A program made the translations under genes and the position numbers. A stretch of DNA of 32,342 bases, taken from positions 1 to 32,342 of the forward strand of contig NZ_FMBA01000027.1 in NCBI RefSeq assembly GCF_900094935.1, written 5' to 3'. Source of the stretch: Gilliamella intestini. GTDB taxonomy: Bacteria > Pseudomonadota > Gammaproteobacteria > Enterobacterales > Orbaceae. Of the stretch, positions 1-8,742 are shown one piece after another. Position 1 is the first letter of the stretch. Each line of letters begins with the position of its first letter. The notes under the pieces were generated by a model, which saw only the letters and a program-made list of their open reading frames with translations, was not told the DNA's origin and searched no databases.

Positions 1-291
1 ATAGAGCGCAGCTTTGCTGACGCTAAACAACACCACGGACATCGCTATGCAAGATTTAGAGGAAGAGCGCAGGTTCAAATGCAGTGTTTATTGGCTGCAA
101 CGGCTCAAAATATCAAGAAAATAGCGATAAAGCTATTTTTGTTACGTTTTTTTAGGCTATTTTTTAATTTATTTAATAAAATCCAAATTAAAAATCCTAT
201 TTATGGTTTAAATAAAAAAATAAACCCCGAATTATATCGAGGTTTGTCATCAATCTGGGACACAGTTTGTGTCCTTTTTTTATTCATATAA
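1..291 (+). CDS. IS1182-type transposase, C-terminal fragment
   Basis: The reading frame is open from base 1, so the gene begins outside the window and only about 96 C-terminal residues are present. The start reads IERSFADAKQHHGHRYARFRG, followed by QCLLAATAQNIKKIA. This matches the end of the DDE domain of IS1182/IS5-like transposases, where the E of ERSFADAK is the expected last acidic catalytic residue and the RYARFRG and AAxAQNIKK blocks are typical. After about residue 45 the sequence becomes low-complexity and rich in Phe, Leu, Lys and Asn, so the true tail may be poorly conserved or decayed. The frame stops at 289-291, and a strong terminator overlaps its last codons. Family assignment is from motif recognition; the exact IS is unknown. 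Confidence 0.8.
   Translation: MERSFADAKQHHGHRYARFRGRAQVQMQCLLAATAQNIKKIAIKLFLLRFFRLFFNLFNKIQIKNPIYGLNKKINPELYRGLSSIWDTVCVLFLFI
1..291 (+). mobile_element. Right part of an IS1182-family insertion sequence
   Basis: This is the 3' end of the transposase gene plus its terminator. I could not place the terminal inverted repeat, so the outer boundary may lie somewhat beyond 291. The rest of the element is outside the window. Confidence 0.6.
258..281 (+). terminator. Rho-independent terminator of the IS1182-type transposase
   Basis: A perfect 7-bp stem GGACACA/TGTGTCC (258-264 and 268-274) with a GTT loop is followed at once by a run of T. A second hairpin lies just upstream: AAACCCCGA/TCGAGGTTT, pairing with one wobble. 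The terminator falls inside the last codons of the open frame, suggesting that the frame's tail is not well conserved coding sequence. Confidence 0.8.
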
Positions 292-375
292 TGAACTTTG
301 CCAACACCCGCTTTTTAACGTTTGGTACTCCTAACAAAATGTGATTTTAACAACTCGATATTTTCCTATACATAA

Positions 376-3030
376 TTAGCTCATTGCGTCGATGGCATTT
401 ATTATTGATTCTCGTAATTGATTACAGGTCATATCATCTAATGCATTATTATATTTACTAGTTAGGATAAATAAATCTTCAATATGTTCACCAATTGTGG
501 CAATTTTAGCACTACGCAGCGATAAATCTAAATTAGCAAATATCTCACCGACACAAGCAAGTAATCCGGGTCTATCTAATGCAATAAGTTCCATATACGT
601 TTGTCTTTCATTAAAAGAAGATAAAAAATTAACTTGCGTTGGTACACAAAAAGATTGCAACTTTTTCTTTGGAGGTTTGATTGATACACCTTGATAAACA
701 GGGCGTTGTAGTGCCTTTTCAAGCGCTTTTATAATGCCTTGATGCCGATCTTCTTGCACTGTTTGCCCATTTGGTTCAAGTACAATAAATGTATCAAGGG
801 CAAATCCTTTTTTATTAGTAATGATAAGGGCATCGTGAATAGTCAAGTTATGCATACTTAATATATTACAGACAGTTGCAAATAGATAGGGCCTGTCTGG
901 TGAATAAATAAAAATTTCGCTACCACCATGATATGGGTTTGGATTAATTAGCACTAAGGTTTGAGTTAAATCATGGTGTAATAAATTTTGGGCATGTACA
1001 ACAATTTGTTCGGTTGTATAACGCAGAAAGTAATCAACACGATAGTTTTGCCAAAAATTCTTGATTTGCCATTCATCATAATTTTGCTTTAGTAACATGG
1101 CTAATGCTTCTTGTTTATGTTGTCTTGCAATATTGCGTTGCTCTGGAATTTGGTAAATACCTGAATCAAAAGATCGCATTGCGGTAAAATAAAGCTCACG
1201 CATTAGGCTTTGCTTCCAACTATTCCAAAGTGTTTCATTAGTTGCACAAACATCGGCAATAGTTAAACAAAGTAAATATTGTAAACGACGCTTACTTTTT
1301 ACTAGTTGAATGAATTCTCGAATTACGGCAGGATCTTGCAAATCACGATTTTGCGCAGTTACAGACATAAGTAAGTGATAACGCACTAACCAAATAATTA
1401 AATCGGTATCTTTGGCATCTAGCTGGTGTAATTGGCAAAATTTTTCAACTAGCTTTGCGCCTATTTCGGAATGATCACCATGTCGACCTTTACCAATATC
1501 ATGAAATAATCCTGTGATAATTAGAAGTTCTGGTTTAGATAATTTAGTAAATACGGTTGAACTATTAGGATGTTTTTGTTTACCATCATCTGTTTTTAGA
1601 TTATCTAATTCAATTAGCAATCGAATAGTATGTTCATCAACCGTATAGGCATGAAAAAGATCAAATTGCATCATTCCTGCAATATGTTTCCATTCTGGAA
1701 TATATACGGCCAATATGCCATATTGGTGCATTGGTAAAATAGCTTTCTTTATTGCATCTGGATGTTTGATGATCATCATAAAGATTTGTCGAGCTTTAGG
1801 ATCTTCGCATAGCAAAGTATTCAATTTTTTTCTTGCAGAACGTAGCTGCCTAATAGTATTTGAATAAAGCCCCGTAATTTGCGGATTAAGCAACATTGTA
1901 TAAAAAAGCTGCATAATCATAACAGGATCTTTTTTAAAAATCTCATCATCTTTGACATCAATGAGTTTGTCACGAATTTGAAAATGTTCATCAATATCAT
2001 AAGGTTTATTTTTTGAATTATGCTCAAGAATAGATTCATAAAATAGCTGTAATAACATTTGATTAAGTTCGGTAATATTGTGAGCAACGCGATAATAGTC
2101 GTGCATCATCTTCTCAACAGGCGCATTACCTTCTCCTTGATAGCCTAACATATTGGCAATGCTTAACTGACGATCAAATAGTAGACGATTATCATAACGT
2201 GTTATCACACAATGAAGCGCAAAACGCATTCGCCATAAAAATTTACGACACGTTTTGAAGTCTTCAATATCTTCAGGCGTTAAATAGTTGAAATCTGCTA
2301 TTTTTTGCAAAAACTCGCCACCAAAATGGCGGATTGCTATCCATTGAATGATCTGCATGTCTCGCAACCCACCTGGGCTATTTTTTAAATCAGGCTCTAG
2401 ATTATAAGAGGTGCTATGATATTGCTTGTGACGCTCTTGTTGTTCTTGAATTTTAGCTTTATAAAATTCTCGAGATGGCCAGATTTTATCGCTAAAAATT
2501 TGCTTATGTAGTTCATCTAATAGTAATTGATTGCCAGAAATAAGTCTTGATTCAATCAAATTGGTCATAATTGATATATCATTTTTTGCTTCTTGTAAGC
2601 AAAGTCTTAATGTTCTAACACTATGCCCTATATCTAAATGCAAGTCCCATAACAAACGAACCAAATTGCCAATCTGTTTTTCAATTTCTTTGGTTAATGG
2701 ATAATCGCTAAGAATCAAAATATCGATATCTGATAATGGATGCAATTCAGCCCGACCATAACCACCAACCGCTACCAATGCAATGCGATTGCGTTTAAAA
2801 AAAGAGGAAACATGTTTAGGAATTTGGTAAAAGCGCCATAATCGCTCAAGTAGCTGATCAATAAATTGACTACGTAAATGCACTAGCACATCAATATCAA
2901 CCTGTTGCTTAAATTGCACCATAGACCATTGTTGAAAGGCTTCAAGCTGCTGTTTTAGATAAGTAATATTTATCTGATCATCATCAAAATCAAGCGGAGA
3001 TATAAGGTAAGATAAGCGCTTTTTATTCAT
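376..3030 (-). CDS. glnD: Bifunctional uridylyltransferase/uridylyl-removing enzyme GlnD
   Basis: GlnD is the cytoplasmic nitrogen sensor that adds UMP to PII proteins (GlnB/GlnK) when glutamine is low and removes it when glutamine is high. At 884 aa it is close to the E. coli length (890). The nucleotidyltransferase motif GGYGRAELHPLSDID is at about residues 89-103. The GlnD-specific SPGGLRD block is near 218-224. An HD hydrolase motif, HDIGKGRHGDHSE, is at about 510-522 with an upstream H in DEHTIR. Two ACT domains close the protein, marked by SPDRPYLFA (about 710) and ALDRPGLLA (about 816). All catalytic signatures are present, so it should be active. No clear Shine-Dalgarno precedes the ATG. 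Unlike E. coli, no map gene lies divergently upstream. Confidence 0.97.
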   Translation of the reverse strand: MNKKRLSYLISPLDFDDDQINITYLKQQLEAFQQWSMVQFKQQVDIDVLVHLRSQFIDQLLERLWRFYQIPKHVSSFFKRNRIALVAVGGYGRAELHPLSDIDILILSDYPLTKEIEKQIGNLVRLLWDLHLDIGHSVRTLRLCLQEAKNDISIMTNLIESRLISGNQLLLDELHKQIFSDKIWPSREFYKAKIQEQQERHKQYHSTSYNLEPDLKNSPGGLRDMQIIQWIAIRHFGGEFLQKIADFNYLTPEDIEDFKTCRKFLWRMRFALHCVITRYDNRLLFDRQLSIANMLGYQGEGNAPVEKMMHDYYRVAHNITELNQMLLQLFYESILEHNSKNKPYDIDEHFQIRDKLIDVKDDEIFKKDPVMIMQLFYTMLLNPQITGLYSNTIRQLRSARKKLNTLLCEDPKARQIFMMIIKHPDAIKKAILPMHQYGILAVYIPEWKHIAGMMQFDLFHAYTVDEHTIRLLIELDNLKTDDGKQKHPNSSTVFTKLSKPELLIITGLFHDIGKGRHGDHSEIGAKLVEKFCQLHQLDAKDTDLIIWLVRYHLLMSVTAQNRDLQDPAVIREFIQLVKSKRRLQYLLCLTIADVCATNETLWNSWKQSLMRELYFTAMRSFDSGIYQIPEQRNIARQHKQEALAMLLKQNYDEWQIKNFWQNYRVDYFLRYTTEQIVVHAQNLLHHDLTQTLVLINPNPYHGGSEIFIYSPDRPYLFATVCNILSMHNLTIHDALIITNKKGFALDTFIVLEPNGQTVQEDRHQGIIKALEKALQRPVYQGVSIKPPKKKLQSFCVPTQVNFLSSFNERQTYMELIALDRPGLLACVGEIFANLDLSLRSAKIATIGEHIEDLFILTSKYNNALDDMTCNQLRESIINAIDAMS

Positions 3031-3531
3031 AGCAATAACATTAAAATTAAGGAAATCTGAACAAGATCCTTACCCGATTTAGTGTTGCTGTCAAGCAACA
3101 GTTTATTATTGTAACTACCTATAAAATAGTACAATCCCAAAATAAAAAATAATTCGATCATAAAAAAGCGGTATTATCTATTTAAAGTACACCAAACATG
3201 GTGTATAAAAATCACAAGCAACTTAATCTTAATTGCCATAAGTTAAGTTATTATTGACTTAAACTTCTGTACTAACTATTATCAATTAAAATTATCCGGT
3301 GTTTTAATGATTATTTGAGTATTAAACGCTATCATTGATAAGCATCTACACAAGTAGTTTTTTTAAATGCTTTAATCATATCGGAAAGTTCTATAATATC
3401 AGTGGATATCACAAACATACATATTATCGTATTGCGATTTAAAACATAAATAACCTGTTTAATTCCAACCGATTAAGCAGCAATCAAGCTTTGGTTACCA
3501 AATAGTTAATAAGCTAGCAGAGAGAATTTTC
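3031..3531. other. 501-bp divergent intergenic region, glnD / permease
   Basis: No gene or RNA is recognisable. Two small dyads are visible. TGTTGCT/AGCAACA with a GTCA loop is at 3083-3100. TACACC-N6-GGTGTA is at 3188-3205, a symmetry compatible with a regulator site. The rest is AT-rich. The region presumably holds the promoters of both flanking genes, but I cannot assign -35/-10 boxes with confidence. Confidence 0.5.
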
Positions 3532-4428
3532 ATGTTATTTTCAAAAAGAACACAAGGGCACCTTATTGCACTGATGACAGTGTTTATTTGGGGAACAACC
3601 TTTATTGCGACTAAAATTTTATTAACCGATTTTAAGCCAATTGAAATTTTATTTTTTCGATTTAGTTTGGGTTATATTGTTCTTTGGATTTTATCACCAC
3701 ATTTTTTTTCTTGGCAGGGTATTAAGCAAGAATTTATGTTTTTATGTGCAGGGCTTTGTGGTGTCACTTGTTACTTTTTATGTGAGAATATTGCATTAAC
3801 CTACACAACAGCGTCTAACGTTGGCATCATTACCACTTTAGCGCCAATATTTACTGCCATATTATCAATATTTTTTTTAAAAGTCGAAACACCACCTAAG
3901 CGTTTTTATATTGGTTGTTTATTTGCCGTTGTAGGTGTTGGCCTAATTAGTTTTAATGGGCAGTTTGTACTTTCGCTCAATCCTCTTGGCGATTTGCTCA
4001 CTATGTTGGCTTGTTTGTTTTGGGCGTGCTATTCGATTTTAACAAAAAAAAGTAGTAATTATGGTTACAATACGATTTTGTTAACAAGACGATTCTTTTT
4101 TTATGGTTTGATATTGATGTTTCCTGTGTTGTCTTTCTTTGATTTTGAATGGAATTTATCTCGTTTTACTTCTCCTATCAATTTGCTCAACATGCTATTT
4201 TTGGGTATTGGTGCTTCAGCAATTTGTTTTGCTTCTTGGAATTATGCTGTTAAATTAGTGGGTGCAGTTAAGATTAGTATTTATTTATATTTAGTGCCGA
4301 TTCTTACCATTATTGCGGCTGTAGTTATTTTGAATGAGCCTTTTACTTGGATTGCAGCTATAGGCACATTCTTTACACTCTGCGGTGTATTATTGTCAGA
4401 AGGTAAAATTCGCATAAAAAGAAACTAA
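3532..4428 (+). CDS. EamA/DMT-superfamily permease (RhaT/YdcZ-like)
   Basis: A 298-aa inner-membrane protein with about ten hydrophobic helices arranged as two EamA repeats, the usual DMT-superfamily layout and length. The first repeat starts with TVFIWGTTFIATKILL and includes NIALTYTTASNVGIITTLAPIFTAILSIFFL. The second starts near LGDLLTMLACLFWACYSI and includes LVPILTIIAAVVILNEPFTW, the second-repeat signature. Such proteins export or exchange small metabolites such as amino acids and their analogues, but the substrate cannot be read from the sequence. The start follows a purine-rich AGAGAGA. The gene is a single unit, convergent with the acvB-like gene and sharing a terminator with it. Confidence 0.85.
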   Translation: MLFSKRTQGHLIALMTVFIWGTTFIATKILLTDFKPIEILFFRFSLGYIVLWILSPHFFSWQGIKQEFMFLCAGLCGVTCYFLCENIALTYTTASNVGIITTLAPIFTAILSIFFLKVETPPKRFYIGCLFAVVGVGLISFNGQFVLSLNPLGDLLTMLACLFWACYSILTKKSSNYGYNTILLTRRFFFYGLILMFPVLSFFDFEWNLSRFTSPINLLNMLFLGIGASAICFASWNYAVKLVGAVKISIYLYLVPILTIIAAVVILNEPFTWIAAIGTFFTLCGVLLSEGKIRIKRN

Positions 4429-4435
4429 TACTTAT

Positions 4436-4466
4436 AAAAAGCCCAAAGACACATGATAGCTTTGGG
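4436..4466 (-). terminator. Terminator between the permease and the acvB-like gene (probably bidirectional)
   Basis: A 7-bp stem CCCAAAG (4442-4448) / CTTTGGG (4460-4466) has an 11-nt loop. On the minus strand it is followed by CTTTTTAT, a good U-tract for ending the mprF-acvB transcript. On the plus strand the stem is followed by TTTG and a less regular T-rich stretch. It sits 38 bp past the acvB-like stop and 14 bp past the permease stop. Confidence 0.7.
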
Positions 4467-4503
4467 TTTGAAAACGGTTTTTATATTTGAGATGGTTAGT
4501 TAA

Positions 4504-5784
4504 TTATTGCGCCCTTTTATCGATTGCATTCATAATAATTTGCCCAAGGTGTTGGTAATTTTCATCAAAATGATGTCCCCCCGGTAATTTGAATGCTTCA
4601 CCTTTCATTTCAGGTTGTAAACATCCAGTTTCGTCTTTTTCTTCTTCGCCATAAATGCAAAATAGTTTGCTAGCTGGGATTTTGCTGATTTCTGGACCTG
4701 TTTTCATTTCAGTACCTGATTGACCAAGCCAACCACTGATTTCGATTTCAAAATTAGCATCTTTTGAAAAGGCGATCATCACAATGGCTTGAACACTATT
4801 TTGATCTGTAGTTGATAACCGGTTATAAAGTGACGGTAAAATGTCACCTCCAAATGAATAGCCTGTAAGTACAAAACGAGTTGTTCCCCACTTTTCACGA
4901 TATTGTTGCATCAAATAGCTCAGATCTTTGGCGCTACGCTCAACTGAACGGTGTTGCCAAAATAATTTTAATGCATCAACACCCACAACAGAATAACCGT
5001 TTGAAGCCATGTATTCGGCTGATACTTTATCTAAATCGCGCCAACCGCCATCACCTGAATAATAAAGCGTCACCGTATTTGGATGAACTTCTTTGGTGGT
5101 TGCAGGTAATTCAATAACAGGTAGCTGCTCATGTTTGCCAAATAGAACTGATGCAAGATGCAGGCTTAATAGTTCAACTGGAGATGCTTGATATTCGCCA
5201 ATTGATGTGGTGACAGCAATCTTTTTTTGTTCCCGCGGAAAGACTGCAACTTCTTCTTCAGGTGGATTATTCCAAATTACTTGCCATGTTCCATGGTTTG
5301 CTTGAGATGGCAATGGGTCATCACAATCTTTATGATCTAATATAAATTCTATTGATAACGCTTTTGCATCGTCACGTTGTTGCTCGGCCAACCATCGATA
5401 AGCAAAAGTAGCGCCCTCGCGCATTCCTGCAACAGCAAAATCAGACTCACCTAATATTTTTACTGCTTGGTTAAATCGGTTTTGTTGTTCGGCACAACTT
5501 GCTTGTGGTTTTAGTTCAAATTGAACTAGCTTTGCTCCCATTTTTTTAGATAACTCTAAAAGAGTTTGTTCGGTAAAATGATTTTCATTAGTAGCAATAA
5601 TTATCGCTGCGGCTTCAGCTGTTTGTTTAGGAGTTGCTGATATTAGTGAAAAATCATTGCTAATTGTTATCGTTTTTACTGATGCGCTGCTTTGATTTTT
5701 TACCCAATCCCAACCAATAAAGGCCAGTAATGTTATGAGTATTATGATTATTAGCAATAAAATATAGCGTAAAAGTTTTTTCAT
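4504..5784 (-). CDS. AcvB/VirJ-family alpha/beta hydrolase
   Basis: A 426-aa protein with an N-terminal membrane anchor (hydrophobic residues about 5-25), so it probably acts in the periplasm. The C-terminal half is a VirJ-type alpha/beta hydrolase: YYSGDGGWRD (about 241-250), nucleophile elbow GYSFGG with Ser310, and PGGHHF (about 401-406) supplying the probable catalytic His. The N-terminal half (GMREGATFAY, about 120-129) looks like a degenerate copy of the same fold, which makes it more AcvB-like than VirJ-like. In Agrobacterium, AcvB hydrolyses lysyl-phosphatidylglycerol, and related genes accompany lpiA/mprF. Here the gene starts one base after the mprF stop, supporting the same role. 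The function is inferred from family and context. The older name 'virulence protein' says little about its job here. Confidence 0.85.
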   Translation of the reverse strand: MKKLLRYILLLIIIILITLLAFIGWDWVKNQSSASVKTITISNDFSLISATPKQTAEAAAIIIATNENHFTEQTLLELSKKMGAKLVQFELKPQASCAEQQNRFNQAVKILGESDFAVAGMREGATFAYRWLAEQQRDDAKALSIEFILDHKDCDDPLPSQANHGTWQVIWNNPPEEEVAVFPREQKKIAVTTSIGEYQASPVELLSLHLASVLFGKHEQLPVIELPATTKEVHPNTVTLYYSGDGGWRDLDKVSAEYMASNGYSVVGVDALKLFWQHRSVERSAKDLSYLMQQYREKWGTTRFVLTGYSFGGDILPSLYNRLSTTDQNSVQAIVMIAFSKDANFEIEISGWLGQSGTEMKTGPEISKIPASKLFCIYGEEEKDETGCLQPEMKGEAFKLPGGHHFDENYQHLGQIIMNAIDKRAQ

Positions 5785-5785
5785 A

Positions 5786-8389
5786 TTATGGTTTCTTACT
5801 TTTTTTTAGTCCAGTTATTCCACCTGAAATAAGCATGGTTGTGTCAATGATCGCAACTAAAGGATCAAGTCCTGCTGGAACGGCCATATAACGGGGTTCC
5901 CAATGTGTTGCAAACTTCTCTTTAAAACGGCGTAATCCTTGGAAATTGTAAAAACGCCCACCGCGACGAAAAACTAATGCTCCAAGTCTTTGAATCATTG
6001 GTGCGCCACGACGACGTTGCATGCCCGCAAGTGGTACCATTCCTAAACTAAAGTATTTAAAGCCTTTTTCTTGATAGTGTAAAATCAAACCGACCATCAA
6101 AAATTCCATTGTTAATTTGGGTATATCTTGCACAACGCGCATTAAGTCGATACTGGCTGAATAGTTTTGCTCTGTTTCTAACAAATTAACAAAAGCAATA
6201 ATTCGACCTTCATATTCAATAGCTGCGATTGTAAAATTATCTAAATATTGTTTAGAAAACGCCCCTAACGAAAAGCCTTTTTCGTTTGAATTTTTGTTTT
6301 TAAGCCAAGCATCAGATACCGCTTTTAACTCATCAAGCGGTGCCGTTTTTGGTGGGTAGAATTTTAAAGAAAGGCCATCGCGTTGACCACGATTCCATGT
6401 ATAGCGAAGATCTTTATAAATTTTTGATGTTAAATCAAATATTTTTAAGTTAACTAATGCTTCTTCACCAAGTTTAACTGTGCGCAAACCAATATCCATA
6501 TAAAAAGGCAGATTGGCTGCTTTGACTTGATAAAACACTGGGCGCAGGTGATGTTCGTCACATAAATCACGAAACGACCAAATCAAATCGGCTTTTTCGG
6601 CGTTATCGCCTATTGGATCATAAAGCGCGACCATGCTTCGTCTACGTCTTGCGTACATAATAAATGCGCTTTGGTTGGCATTGAAAAGTAATGATTTATC
6701 ACCACTCATAGCAAGCCCACCTTCAGGCTGTTTTGAACCTAAAATAATTTTGTAGGCTTTGTTAAGCTGTTCGTCGCTTGGTGTGTTTAAAATAGGTAAT
6801 GCTGGGCGGAAAATCCAAAATAGCATCACGCAACTTAATAAAATAAAGCTCCCTAACGCTGCTCGTAGCGCACGAGGAACTTTGCTATCTAACTCAAATT
6901 GCCACCATAATGCGTGGCTATAAGGAACATCTTGATAGATGAATAATATTACCCAGACAAAAAGGGCAATCATGCAAAAACAAATAGCAAAAAAATGAAA
7001 AGAAAACGGTATGATAATCAAGCGGCTTTTTCGATAAAAAGCATGTCTAAAATGGATTAATAAGAGGGTAACCAATAATAATATGCCTGCTTCTATCCAG
7101 TGTAATCCTCGTAGTAATGAAAGCACACTCCCCATCAGTAATAATATGACTGACACGCCCCAAGCTGAAAACAATCGACGGCGAAGCCCCATTGCAAGTA
7201 ATAAACATAAAATACCAATTAAGCTAGCACTTAGGTGCGCAATATTAATCACTTTTTTGGGTATAAAAGTACTGACTAGTTGATGATTAAACCCAGGTAA
7301 GACACTTGAAAACATCATCACAACACCCGCAAAAAATACTGTCACAGCCATAACAGTAGCGGCAATGCCTGTTTCGGTTTGTTTAGTTTGTGGCGCTACT
7401 AAAAAGGTTTTTCCTTCGTTTGCGAGTAATAAAATAGTGGCAGGAATAAGAGGCAGTAAAATATAAATAATACGGTAAATAAGTAGGGCAACTGTTAATG
7501 ATGCGGTTCCAATTTCTGATGATAATGCCGCTAACATAATGGCTTCAAATACACCTACACCACCAGGCACATGACTTAATACGCCTGCAACTAATGCGAG
7601 GATATAAATCATAATAAAAGTGAAAAAATTAGGTTGTATAGGCAACAAAAAGTAGAGTATAGCGCCGGCTAAAATAGCATCAAATAATGTAATAACAAGT
7701 TGGCAGCTTGCTAAACGCATGTTAGGTAAACGAATAGTCCATCGAAATAATTTAAATAATCGGGTGTCTTTATTTGGCTCTTGTGGCAATCGGTGGCAAT
7801 ATAAAAAAGCGAGTAATAAAGCATAGATGCTAAATACGCTGCCTGCTGTTAACCATACCCCACTTTTTGTTATATGAAGCGCTAACATGGTTTGATGGGG
7901 GTGAATAAGAGCGGCGATTGCAGCAAATAATGGTAATGAAAAGCCTAATGATAATGTCACAAAAAACGACATTCTAGCCACGTCGATGGTGGTTAAACCT
8001 TGTTTAAAGTAAAGACGACAACGCACCGCACCACCAGATAATGCCGATAGCCCGATTGCATTACCAATGGCCGAAGCACAAATTCCACCACTAATAATTG
8101 TTGAGGGTTTTAATTTAACACCGGCATAACGGGCAGCCGACCATTCGTAACAAATTAACATTAAGTAGCTGCCTATCGCACATAGGCTTGAAAATACAAT
8201 TGCATGTGCTGGCAGGTGATTTATAGCATATTTTAACTCGTTAAGGTTGATTTCCTTAAGTAAGTGCCAACACACAATAAGCGCAATAAAAAAGATAGAT
8301 AAGCCAAATAGTAAAGCTAAAAATTGGCGATAGCGGGTGAAGTATTCTATGAACTGCCAAGGCAAAACTTTACGCGCTGATATTTTCAC
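5786..8389 (-). CDS. mprF: Phosphatidylglycerol lysyltransferase/flippase MprF
   Basis: MprF moves an aminoacyl group, usually lysine from Lys-tRNA, onto phosphatidylglycerol and flips the product outward, lowering negative surface charge and giving resistance to cationic peptides. The 867-aa length fits the two-domain form (S. aureus about 840). The first ~540 residues hold many membrane helices, including the conserved LVAGVLSHVPGGVGVFEA block of the flippase domain. The C-terminal part is the GNAT-like synthase, with QPEGGLAMSGDKSLLF, RRRRSMVALYDPIGD, FSLGMVPLAG and FKEKFATHWEPRYMA. The start is GTG, chosen because GGAG lies about eight bases upstream. It is translationally coupled to the downstream hydrolase. 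The amino acid used (Lys, Ala or other) cannot be told from sequence. Confidence 0.93.
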   Translation of the reverse strand: MKISARKVLPWQFIEYFTRYRQFLALLFGLSIFFIALIVCWHLLKEINLNELKYAINHLPAHAIVFSSLCAIGSYLMLICYEWSAARYAGVKLKPSTIISGGICASAIGNAIGLSALSGGAVRCRLYFKQGLTTIDVARMSFFVTLSLGFSLPLFAAIAALIHPHQTMLALHITKSGVWLTAGSVFSIYALLLAFLYCHRLPQEPNKDTRLFKLFRWTIRLPNMRLASCQLVITLFDAILAGAILYFLLPIQPNFFTFIMIYILALVAGVLSHVPGGVGVFEAIMLAALSSEIGTASLTVALLIYRIIYILLPLIPATILLLANEGKTFLVAPQTKQTETGIAATVMAVTVFFAGVVMMFSSVLPGFNHQLVSTFIPKKVINIAHLSASLIGILCLLLAMGLRRRLFSAWGVSVILLLMGSVLSLLRGLHWIEAGILLLVTLLLIHFRHAFYRKSRLIIIPFSFHFFAICFCMIALFVWVILFIYQDVPYSHALWWQFELDSKVPRALRAALGSFILLSCVMLFWIFRPALPILNTPSDEQLNKAYKIILGSKQPEGGLAMSGDKSLLFNANQSAFIMYARRRRSMVALYDPIGDNAEKADLIWSFRDLCDEHHLRPVFYQVKAANLPFYMDIGLRTVKLGEEALVNLKIFDLTSKIYKDLRYTWNRGQRDGLSLKFYPPKTAPLDELKAVSDAWLKNKNSNEKGFSLGAFSKQYLDNFTIAAIEYEGRIIAFVNLLETEQNYSASIDLMRVVQDIPKLTMEFLMVGLILHYQEKGFKYFSLGMVPLAGMQRRRGAPMIQRLGALVFRRGGRFYNFQGLRRFKEKFATHWEPRYMAVPAGLDPLVAIIDTTMLISGGITGLKKSKKP

Positions 8390-8742
8390 TTAATCAACTC
8401 CAATATTTGCTTTAATAATATTTTTATCTGCGCATTTTACCTGCCCAATCTCGTTAAAACAATCATGGATGTATAAAAAATAGCCTCATTAAATTTCTTT
8501 TGATTTATGTTTTCAGGTTCTTGACATTTTTAATATAAAAAGTTAACAGTTTGTTTATTTATATAATATAGAGATATCAGCCTAAAACGACAAGAAAGGA
8601 AACTATAAATAAATGCTATTAAAACGATAAAAACCCTATCACAATGATATGCAAATAGCTAAGATGAGTTATTCATCCTAAATGGGGATTGAGTTACTAT
8701 GTTTAGTAAAGTATTTACTAACTATTTTTGGACCGAAATAAG
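8390..8742. other. Divergent intergenic region, mprF / HD hydrolase
   Basis: No gene is seen. Besides the mprF promoter candidate it contains an isolated TTGACA (8521-8526), without a convincing -10 at the right distance. It also has a perfect dyad TAGTAAA-GTA-TTTACTA (8704-8720), 22 bp before the ATG of the HD hydrolase, which may be an operator or a hairpin in the leader. Confidence 0.4.
8434..8462 (-). promoter_or_regulatory. Candidate promoter of mprF-acvB
   Basis: On the minus strand, TTGTTT (-35, 8462-8457) and TAAAAT (-10, 8439-8434) are separated by 17 bp. They lie about 45 bp ahead of the GTG start. The match is good but unproven in such AT-rich DNA. Confidence 0.4.

Noticed and set aside
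497-694. Plus-strand open frame of 65 codons inside glnD
   Set aside because: Lies antisense within the conserved ACT-domain region of glnD, with no ribosome binding site or recognisable product.
8728-8742. TTG start for the HD hydrolase, five codons upstream
   Set aside because: No suitable ribosome binding site for it, and family homology does not require the extra residues.
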